From NCBI GenBank assembly GCA_009781575.1, contig WQXW01000121.1, positions 1 to 6,026 of the forward strand: 6,026 nucleotides of DNA, given 5' to 3'. The stretch comes from Solirubrobacterales bacterium (lineage in GTDB: Bacteria; Actinomycetota; Thermoleophilia; Solirubrobacterales; Solirubrobacteraceae). The notes beneath the pieces were generated by a model that did not search any database, was not told where the DNA came from, and saw only the letters and a program-made list of their open reading frames with translations. Positions 1 to 4,921 of the stretch are shown in pieces (within the stretch, counting starts at the first letter, position 1; each line of letters opens with the position of its first letter). Both the position numbers and the translations under genes were made by a program.

Positions 1-603
1 CATGAAGCGCAATGCGGCAAGTTGGTGCTCGACCGAGCGGTCGTTGGCCGCCAGCACCTCCGGAGCAAGCGCCGCCGGGAGATAGGTGCGCTCGAAGAGG
101 TCCAGGTCCAGGTCCTCGATGCTTGCCGACGAGAGTGGACGCGAGTCGAATGGAAGATCGCCGGCTCGGCGCCGCTCAGCCAGGCGGGACTCCTCCTCGG
201 GAGTGGCAATGGCGCGTCTGGGACCCACGCGGATCCACGGGCGGCCCTTGTAGCGCACGGGCGGCGTACTCGACGGGCGGACCTCGACAACTGCGATCTC
301 CGCGCCCTTCAGGAAACGCTTGCCCACTGTCATCGATGGGAGCGGCAGGACATTCCCGTCCTCACGTAGCCCCCCCAAATCCCTCAGCAGCTCATCCGTG
401 ATCTTCAAGCCGCTCGGCTGACCTCCATCCGTCACACCGATGAGCAGATACCCAGGCAAGCCGTGCCCTGGCATATCGTTGGCGAATGCGCATACTGCCT
501 GCGCCACCTTGTCTCGATCGGTCATGGCCTTCTTGCGCTCCACCCGATCGGACTCCAGATCATGGGCGAGCCGCTCCAATTCCTCGTCGGTGATCGGTGG
601 CAT
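1..603 (-). CDS. AlbA_2 (Schlafen-type) DNA-binding domain protein, C-terminus beyond window
   Basis: The frame is open from an ATG at 603 to the left edge, giving 201 residues with no stop, so the gene is partial at its 3' end. The N-terminal part fits the AlbA_2 (Schlafen-like) domain of bacterial putative ATP-/DNA-binding regulators. The opening DEELERL...ESDRVERK (residues 6-24), the segment AVCAFAND (36-43), the glycine turn GYLLIGVTDGG (51-61), and the RYKGRPWIRVGPRRAIATPEE strand-turn (117-137) all match the family's usual order. Residues 138-201 begin the following region, which in relatives often leads to a helix-turn-helix or ATPase-like part; here it is cut off. ATG 603 is preferred because its N-terminus matches the family. 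An in-frame ATG at 666 would add 21 Gly/Arg/His-rich residues. Neither has a convincing Shine-Dalgarno sequence. Codon use is less GC-extreme than in the neighbours, consistent with transfer. The true role (transcriptional regulator or defence-associated protein) cannot be told from this half. Confidence 0.82.
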   Translation of the reverse strand, partial: MPPITDEELERLAHDLESDRVERKKAMTDRDKVAQAVCAFANDMPGHGLPGYLLIGVTDGGQPSGLKITDELLRDLGGLREDGNVLPLPSMTVGKRFLKGAEIAVVEVRPSSTPPVRYKGRPWIRVGPRRAIATPEEESRLAERRRAGDLPFDSRPLSSASIEDLDLDLFERTYLPAALAPEVLAANDRSVEHQLAALRFM

Positions 604-719
604 GCAGCCATGATGACGATCGCCCCGGCCTCGATGTACCCCCGAGCGTTCGCCGCAAGTCTCCATGCATCAGGGCCAGCCACGGCTGGAACGCCGTGTG
701 CGGCCGACGGCCCACGCCC
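604..719. other. Intergenic region between the AlbA_2 gene and kdpE
   Basis: This is a 116-bp gap. It contains a short palindrome, CCAGCC-AC-GGCTGG at 676-689. Its two-base loop is too tight for a textbook hairpin and no T-run follows it, so I do not call a kdpE terminator. On the minus strand the KdpE frame stays open after the KdpE stop, which is described separately as a weak small-ORF candidate. No promoter could be assigned to the AlbA_2 gene. Confidence 0.5.
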
Positions 720-1427
720 TCACTCCGCGAAGCGGTAGCCCACGCCGGGGTCGGTCACTATGTGGCGGGGGCTGTTGGGCGCGGGCTCGATCTTGGCGCG
801 CAGCCGCGCGATGTGGGTGCGCAGGGTCTGCACGTCGTCGGCGCACTGCGGCCCCCACACCTCGGTGAGCAGCGAGCGGTGTGTCATGAGGCGCCCGCGG
901 TTGCGCGCCAGCACGCCCAGCAGCTGGAACTCGATCGGTGTGAGATGGACCGGCTCATCGCCGTTGCGCACGGTGCGCGCGGCGAGGTCGATCTCGAGTC
1001 GATCGGCCTGGATGCGGGGCTGCTCGGGCGAGCGCCCGCCGCGGCGCAGCGTGGCCTGCAACCGCGCGACCAGCTCGCGCGAGCCGAACGGCTTGGTCAC
1101 GTAGTCGTCGGCGCCGGCCCGCAGCGCGCGCACCTTCTCCTCCTCCTCGCCCACCGCGGAGAGCACGAGGATCGGTATGTCGCTCCACTCGCGCAGCCGC
1201 CGCGTGACCTCCACGCCGTCCACGTCGGGCAGCATCAGATCCACGATCGCCGCCTGCGGCGGGTGCACCGCCGCGCGGTCGAGCGCCTCGGCGCCGCTCT
1301 CGGCCGGCACCACCTCGAAGCCGGCGTCGCGCAGCACCAGTCGCAGCGCGCGCAGAATCTGGGGCTCGTCGTCGACCACCAGCACGCGCTGGGGCGCGCC
1401 CGAGTTGGTGGGCGCCGCCGCGCTCAC
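720..1427 (-). CDS. kdpE: KdpE-like OmpR-family response regulator
   Basis: This 235-residue cytoplasmic transcription factor has the normal OmpR/KdpE length. The receiver domain covers about residues 13-127: acidic pair D19/D20 in VLVVDDEP, phospho-acceptor D63 in IVDLMLPD, the switch serine S90 in LVLSAV, and conserved K112 in YVTKPF. A winged-helix DNA-binding domain follows (about 138-234), with the LTPIEFQLLGVLARNRG segment from 162 and the terminal GVGYRF signature. The WGPQCADDVQTLRTHIARLRAKIE stretch resembles the KdpE recognition-helix region. The start is the GTG at 1427, whose bases overlap the upstream kinase stop in GTGA. There is no good Shine-Dalgarno sequence of its own, so translation is probably coupled to the kinase. 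By family knowledge, KdpE proteins activate the kdpFABC potassium pump. No pump genes are visible here, so the target is unknown. The receiver and DNA-binding assignment is very secure; the KdpE subfamily assignment rests on similarity and the KdpD-type partner. Confidence 0.93.
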   Translation of the reverse strand: MSAAAPTNSGAPQRVLVVDDEPQILRALRLVLRDAGFEVVPAESGAEALDRAAVHPPQAAIVDLMLPDVDGVEVTRRLREWSDIPILVLSAVGEEEEKVRALRAGADDYVTKPFGSRELVARLQATLRRGGRSPEQPRIQADRLEIDLAARTVRNGDEPVHLTPIEFQLLGVLARNRGRLMTHRSLLTEVWGPQCADDVQTLRTHIARLRAKIEPAPNSPRHIVTDPGVGYRFAE

Positions 1428-2923
1428 CGGCGGCTCGCGGGCGTCTTGGCGGGCGCGGGCGAGCCGCCGCCGTCGGAGGCGCGCGTGGGGGAGGGCTCGG
1501 CGGAGGGCTCGGCGGCGGGGATGGGCAGTTCGAACACGAACGTGGCGCCCTGGCCGGGCAGCGACTCGACGTGCAGCCGCCCGCCGTTGGACTCGATGAA
1601 GCCGCGCGCGATCGCCAGCCCCAGGCCCGAGCCGCGATGCTCGCCGTATGGCGTACCGGCGCGATAGAACGGCTCGAACACGCGCTCCAGCTGGGCGGGC
1701 GGGATCCCGGGGCCGCGGTCCACCACGCGCACCACCACCCGCTCGCCGCCCGGCTGCACCCCGAGGCTCGAGATCGCGCGCGCGCGCACCGACACGGGGT
1801 GCCCGCCGGAGTGGCGGCGCGCGTTCTCCAGCACGTTGACAAACGCGCGCTCGAGCTGCGCGGGGTCCGCGCGCACGAGCGGCAGCGAGCGATCGACCGA
1901 CAGCGCGAACTCCTCGGGCTCGGCGGCGAGGTCGTCGAGCGCCGAGCGGATCACCTCGTCCACCGCGATCCACGCCAGCCGCGGCTCCGCGGCGCCGGCC
2001 TCCAGCCGTGAGAGGTCGAGCAGATTGTCGACCAGCCGCGCCAGCCGCCGCGTCTCCTCGCGCACGATCTCGACCATCTCGGCGCGGTCCGCGTCGGCGA
2101 TCGAGGGCGACGCCAGCGCCTCGCCGGCGGTCGCGATCGCCGTGAGCGGCGTGCGCAGGTCGTGGGACACCGCGCGCAGCAGCGCGGTCTTCACCACGTC
2201 GGCGCGGCGCAGCGAAGCGGTCTCCACGACCCCTGTGAGCAGCGACTCCCGTTCGAGCGAGGCGCTCAGCAGCCCCTCGAGCGAGGGCACCACCCGCTCC
2301 TGCAGGCGGCGCAGCGTGGTCTCGGGGGTGTCGGACGGCACCAGCAGCGTGCCGAGGCGGCGCGTGCCTTCGCGCAGGGGGAAGGCCACGCGCCGCGCAT
2401 CGCCGGGCCGCGCCTCGAGCTCGATCGCCGACGAGGAGAGCCCCAGGACCTGCGAGAGGCGCGCCGCCGCGGTGGGCAGGTCTTCGGCCAGGCGACCGCC
2501 GCGCAGCAGCAGCCGCGCCATCTCCGCCGCCAGGTCGGCCTCCTCGCGGCGGTCGGCCGCCTCGCGCGCCCGCGCGCGTGTGACCTCCGCGACCGAGCTC
2601 GCCAGCACGGCGGCGATCAGGAATGTGATCAGCGCCACCCAGCTGCTGCCGTCTTTGAAGGTGAGCGTGCCCGAGGGGGGCAGGTGGAAGTAGTTGAACG
2701 CCAGCCCGCTCGCCACCGCGGTGCCCACCCCCAGCCACAGGCCCCAGGCGATCGAGGCGACCAGCACCACCAGCATGTACAGCACCCCCAGCGAGACCAC
2801 CGGCGCGAGGTGCTTCAGGGGATAGATCAGCAGCGTGCAGAGCGCCACCAGCGAAGCCGCGACCAGCACCCCCGCGCGCCGCGAGGGGGGCTGGGAGGCC
2901 AACAGGAAGCCGAAGGGGCGCAT
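1424..2923 (-). CDS. kdpD: KdpD-like sensor histidine kinase lacking the N-terminal Kdp sensor half
   Basis: This is a 499-residue membrane histidine kinase. Four closely spaced hydrophobic segments (about 17-37, 41-59, 61-80, 94-114) form the DUF4118-type KdpD membrane block. A GAF-like linker follows (about 132-225), then a HisKA domain with the phosphorylated H254 in SHDLRTPL. The ATPase domain has an N-box asparagine at N367 (NVLENARRHS), G1 DRGPGIP (402-408), an F-box FEPFYR (416-421) and G2 GSGLGLAIA (431-439). Full KdpD proteins are around 850-900 residues. Here the cytoplasmic N-terminal half with its Walker-type nucleotide site and UspA-like domain is absent, and the upstream space is occupied by another gene, so this is a naturally short form and not a clipped call. 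Residues 470-499 are a Pro/Ala/Ser tail carrying a 4-residue duplication. The start is ATG 2923, 29 bp after the exchanger stop, with no visible Shine-Dalgarno sequence. The stop overlaps the kdpE start by 4 bp. It presumably phosphorylates the KdpE-like regulator. Confidence 0.9.
   Translation of the reverse strand: MRPFGFLLASQPPSRRAGVLVAASLVALCTLLIYPLKHLAPVVSLGVLYMLVVLVASIAWGLWLGVGTAVASGLAFNYFHLPPSGTLTFKDGSSWVALITFLIAAVLASSVAEVTRARAREAADRREEADLAAEMARLLLRGGRLAEDLPTAAARLSQVLGLSSSAIELEARPGDARRVAFPLREGTRRLGTLLVPSDTPETTLRRLQERVVPSLEGLLSASLERESLLTGVVETASLRRADVVKTALLRAVSHDLRTPLTAIATAGEALASPSIADADRAEMVEIVREETRRLARLVDNLLDLSRLEAGAAEPRLAWIAVDEVIRSALDDLAAEPEEFALSVDRSLPLVRADPAQLERAFVNVLENARRHSGGHPVSVRARAISSLGVQPGGERVVVRVVDRGPGIPPAQLERVFEPFYRAGTPYGEHRGSGLGLAIARGFIESNGGRLHVESLPGQGATFVFELPIPAAEPSAEPSPTRASDGGGSPAPAKTPASRR
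1491..1514. repeat. 12-bp perfect tandem duplication in the kdpD 3' end
   Basis: GAGGGCTCGGCG occurs twice head to tail (1491-1502 and 1503-1514). Read on the minus strand it encodes AEPSAEPS in the kinase's low-complexity C-terminal tail. It lies outside the ATPase domain, so it is probably neutral slippage. Confidence 0.9.
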
Positions 2924-2952
2924 CGACAGGCTCAGCTAACCACACACACCAG

Positions 2953-3981
2953 TCATCGGAGCACGATCGCGAGGAATCCTCCGTAGGCGCCGATCAGCGC
3001 CGCCGCTTCGGGCCGACGCATCCCACCGCCGCGCGCCAGCGCGGCCAGGCACCAGCAGGTCATCCCCAGCAACCACCCGAGCTCGAGCTTCGCGCTCGCC
3101 GTGGGCGAGGCGAGCGCGATGAAGAGCGAGGGCACGATCACCCCGGCCGTGAGGTTGATCGTGTTGGAGTTGAACGCCTCGCCCACCAGCGCGGCCCCCC
3201 GCCCCGCCAGCCCGAGACGCACGCCGGTGAGCGCGTTAGGCACGCTGGTGAGCGGCGCGAGGATCACCGCTCCGAGGATCGCCGTGGAGATGCCCCAATG
3301 ATCGCCGAGCGCCAGCGCCGCCTGCACCATCCCCGCGCTGCCGGCCACGATCAGCGCCACGTCCACCACGACCAGCGCCAGCAGGTGGTGCGTGGGGTTC
3401 TCGGCGTCCGCGCGCGAGTGCCGCGCGCTCGCCTCCTGTGAGCGCTGCTCGAGCGCGCGCGCGAGCCTGGCGAGCAGGTGGTTGGGGTTCGCCCCGCGCC
3501 CGTGCGCGTGCGCGTGCGCGTGCGCGAGCAGCTCGGAGCCGCCGATCACGACCAGCAGGTAAGGGAGCAGCACCGCGGCCGCGAGAATCGCCGCCCCCAG
3601 GGGCGCGAGCCAGCCGAGCAGCACCGCCCCGCCGATCAGCGTCACGGCGACCCCCACCAGGCCCTCGAGCAGCAGCGCGTCGCGCGTGAGGCGCACGCCG
3701 CCGGCCAGCAGCGCGCTGAGCCCGATCATCGCGGCCAGGTTGAACGCGTTGGAGCCGACCACCACGCCCACGCCCACCCCGTGCTCGCCCCGGGCCAGCG
3801 CGAACAGCGCCGAGGAGACCTCCGGCCCGTCGGCGGCGAGCGCGGTCAGCAGGCCGACCAGCGCCTCGGGGAAGCCGAAGCGCGCGCCGAGGCGGTCCAG
3901 GCGGCGGGCGAAGGAGCGCGCCGCCAGCAGCGTGATGGCCAGCGAGGCGATGAACAGCGGAAGTGCGGCTGCGGGCGCCAC
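2953..3981 (-). CDS. CaCA-family (sodium/calcium exchanger-like) membrane antiporter
   Basis: This 342-residue polytopic membrane protein has two homologous alpha-repeats, the architecture of Na+/Ca2+ exchanger-type cation antiporters. Alpha-1 covers about residues 37-92: GFPEALVGLLTALAADGPEVSSAL, with the ion-site glutamate E54, then VVVGSNAFNL (73-82). Alpha-2 covers about 230-287: ISTAILGAVILAPLTSVPNALTG, then GEAFNSNTINL (267-277). The usual acidic residue after TS-x-P is Asn (N249), and the usual GSN is NSN (271-273), so ion selectivity may be altered. The central cytoplasmic-type loop (about 152-200) is His-rich, with an (AH)4 run ending at H160 and H198/H199 later. The start is GTG 3981, supported by GGAGGAG 5 nt upstream. 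It lies 29 bp before the kinase gene on the same strand, so the three genes are probably one operon. Transport of Na+, Ca2+ or another cation cannot be decided from sequence alone. Length fits bacterial CaCA proteins (about 320-370). Confidence 0.85.
   Translation of the reverse strand: MAPAAALPLFIASLAITLLAARSFARRLDRLGARFGFPEALVGLLTALAADGPEVSSALFALARGEHGVGVGVVVGSNAFNLAAMIGLSALLAGGVRLTRDALLLEGLVGVAVTLIGGAVLLGWLAPLGAAILAAAVLLPYLLVVIGGSELLAHAHAHAHGRGANPNHLLARLARALEQRSQEASARHSRADAENPTHHLLALVVVDVALIVAGSAGMVQAALALGDHWGISTAILGAVILAPLTSVPNALTGVRLGLAGRGAALVGEAFNSNTINLTAGVIVPSLFIALASPTASAKLELGWLLGMTCWCLAALARGGGMRRPEAAALIGAYGGFLAIVLR
3501..3526. repeat. CGTGCG hexamer tandem repeat (about 4.3 copies)
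   Basis: CGTGCG is repeated four times plus two bases within the exchanger gene. On the coding (minus) strand it reads as alternating GCG and CAC codons and gives the (Ala-His)4 run at residues 153-160 in the inter-repeat loop. The unit is a multiple of three, so copy-number slippage would change the number of Ala-His pairs without breaking the frame. Confidence 0.92.
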
Positions 3982-3986
3982 GGGGG

Positions 3987-3993
3987 CTCCTCC
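3987..3993 (-). promoter_or_regulatory. Shine-Dalgarno site of the exchanger gene
   Basis: GGAGGAG on the minus strand sits 5 nt before the GTG at 3981. It is the clearest ribosome-binding site in the window and decides the GTG start of the exchanger gene. Confidence 0.85.
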
Positions 3994-4113
3994 AAGGTCG
4001 GTCGGTCAGGCCTCGCCGACCAGGCTTCCCGGCACACCGTGCGCGAACGATACCGGCGCCGAGGGGCACACAGCGCGCAGGCGCCCGCGCTCCGTCCGTT
4101 GCGTGTTTTGTTT

Positions 4114-4145
4114 TGAGGATTCATTCCGCGCGGAATGAATCCTCA
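4114..4145. promoter_or_regulatory. Perfect 32-bp palindrome, candidate operator or terminator stem
   Basis: The 16-base arm TGAGGATTCATTCCGC (4114-4129) is followed directly by its exact reverse complement (4130-4145), with no mismatch and no spacer. It lies 132 bp upstream of the exchanger GTG and about 80 bp beyond the VKOR stop. On the minus strand, the direction of both flanking genes, the stem is followed by AAAACAAAAC and not a U-run. A classical intrinsic terminator for VKOR is therefore unlikely. On the plus strand ATTTTG follows, but no plus-strand gene ends here. A dimeric-regulator operator or a U-less hairpin are the two readings I consider plausible. Confidence 0.7.
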
Positions 4146-4180
4146 TTTTGAATCCCCCAACGCCTCCTGCGACAGGTGTG

Positions 4181-4220
4181 TTCGAAGCCGCGCGCGCCAG
4201 TTCGAAGCCGCGCGCGCCAG
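4181..4220. repeat. 20-bp perfect tandem direct repeat
   Basis: TTCGAAGCCGCGCGCGCCAG occurs at 4181-4200 and again, identical and abutting, at 4201-4220, ending 6 bp before the VKOR stop codon. Each unit starts with the palindrome TTCGAA and contains a GC-alternating core. Two helical turns per unit would place the TTCGAA sites on the same DNA face, so paired protein sites are possible. A simple replication duplication is equally possible. Confidence 0.9.
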
Positions 4221-4226
4221 ATTGCG

Positions 4227-4760
4227 CTACGGCTTGGCGGGCGACTGGCGCGAGAGCGCCGCTGGGGCGCTCGGGCCGGCCGGCTCGCGCGCGCCGGCTC
4301 CCCCCGCGAGACGCCCCGTGGCGGGCCGGCTCGCGAGATCCTCCCCGCGCAGAAAGCGCCAGATCGAGAGGATCAGCAGGATGGTCATGATCACCGCGCT
4401 CGACACGCACCACTCGCAGATCGCGTGGATCGAGAACAGCTCGCGGCCGGTGAGATAGGCGGAGAAGCCGAACCCCACGAGCGTGAGCGCGGCGGTCGCG
4501 AAGCGGCTCTCCTCGCGATCGGGGAGCAGGAGCGAGAAGAGGATCGCCACGTAGCCGAGCAGGCCGATCAGCGCGACCGGCACGCCGGCGAGCTTGGAGT
4601 AGACCGAGGTCTGGACCTGCAGGCAGCTGTTGCCGGCGGTGCACACCGGGGGCGTGCCGGAGTAGTGGACGTAGGTCAGATAGCTGGCCACGCCGAGGCC
4701 GGCAACGGTGAGCACGAGCATCGCGTTGCGCAGGGCGCGCGAGCTCGGGGCGGCGATCAT
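4227..4760 (-). CDS. VKOR-family quinone-linked thiol oxidoreductase
   Basis: This is a 177-residue integral membrane protein of the vitamin K epoxide reductase family. In bacteria these pass electrons from DsbA-like thioredoxins to quinone and so drive disulfide formation in exported proteins. The loop cysteine pair is C40 and C46 (VCTAGNSC), and the active-site CEWC pair is C115/C118. The family-typical SKLAGVPVALIGLLGY segment lies between them (55-70). Hydrophobic segments lie at about 13-31, 59-79, 87-105 and 117-135. A 35-residue Pro/Ala/Gly-rich tail (143-177) extends past the usual domain. No thioredoxin domain is fused, and no DsbA-type partner is in the window. The start is ATG 4760. 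Longer in-frame readings to a GTG at 4895 add a low-complexity leader that overlaps the divergent promoter region, so I reject them. The gene is divergent from ctaG. Family assignment is firm; the partner protein is unknown. Confidence 0.9.
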   Translation of the reverse strand: MIAAPSSRALRNAMLVLTVAGLGVASYLTYVHYSGTPPVCTAGNSCLQVQTSVYSKLAGVPVALIGLLGYVAILFSLLLPDREESRFATAALTLVGFGFSAYLTGRELFSIHAICEWCVSSAVIMTILLILSIWRFLRGEDLASRPATGRLAGGAGAREPAGPSAPAALSRQSPAKP

Positions 4761-4921
4761 GGCGCAACTGTTGCACACCCGCCCCAAGCGGGGGTAAAGA
4801 AGCTGCGGGTCCGCGGCGATCGGGGGAGCGCCGGCCGCGCGCCCGTGGTGCGGCCCTGGTGTGCCCGTGGTGTGCGCGTGGCGCGCCCGGGGCACGGGCG
4901 TGGCGTAGCCTTGTTCGGGCG
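4761..4921. promoter_or_regulatory. Divergent intergenic region between VKOR and ctaG
   Basis: This 161-bp region must supply start signals for the VKOR gene (leftward) and ctaG (rightward). It contains GCCCGTGGTG twice (4841-4850 and 4863-4872), and an inverted copy of the core, CACGGGC, at 4893-4899. This could mark a regulator's binding array or only GC-biased DNA. No recognisable -35/-10 pair or strong Shine-Dalgarno sequence precedes either gene. Confidence 0.45.
4764..4774. repeat. Small inverted repeat just upstream of the VKOR start
   Basis: GCAAC-T-GTTGC (5-bp arms, one-base spacer) lies 3 bp from the VKOR ATG, where a ribosome would bind. A second weak stem, CCCGC...GCGGG, lies at 4778-4792. 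Either could affect VKOR translation, but both are short enough to be chance. Confidence 0.3.

Larger units (their letters stand above)
3982..4226. other. 245-bp non-coding region upstream of the exchanger-kdpDE operon
   Basis: The stretch lies between the VKOR stop and the exchanger start, both on the minus strand. It holds the exchanger Shine-Dalgarno site, a perfect 32-bp palindrome and a 20-bp tandem duplication. Around the palindrome it also has an A/T-richer patch (GTTTTGTTTTG at 4104-4114 and ATTTTGAAT at 4145-4153) that stands out from the surrounding GC-rich DNA. It should contain the promoter for the exchanger operon, but I could not place -35 and -10 boxes with confidence. A 46-codon minus-strand frame crosses it (4006-4146) and is treated as unproven. 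Confidence 0.6.

Noticed and set aside
12..401. Plus-strand frames in the first 400 bases
   Set aside because: They are antisense to the AlbA_2 frame, which reaches the window edge without a stop and has clear family motifs.
597..1667. A 356-residue plus-strand frame over kdpE and kdpD
   Set aside because: It lies opposite two well-supported genes and has the His/Arg/Ala-rich composition of an antisense GC shadow, with no recognisable domain.
720..2945. A single 741-residue minus-strand frame suggesting a fusion protein
   Set aside because: Only its last 235 residues (from GTG 1427) are a real protein, KdpE. The upstream part is an Arg/Ala/Gly-rich shadow of the kinase gene, which is read in another frame with all kinase motifs intact.
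4114..4149. The palindrome plus TTTT as an intrinsic terminator
   Set aside because: The T-run follows the stem on the plus strand, where no gene ends. On the minus strand, which the VKOR gene uses, the stem is followed by A-rich sequence.
4761..4895. N-terminal extension of VKOR from GTG 4895, including a CNSC motif
   Set aside because: The added 45 residues are low-complexity and cover the repeat-bearing promoter region. The CxxC there is probably coincidental, because the normal VKOR cysteines are all downstream of ATG 4760.
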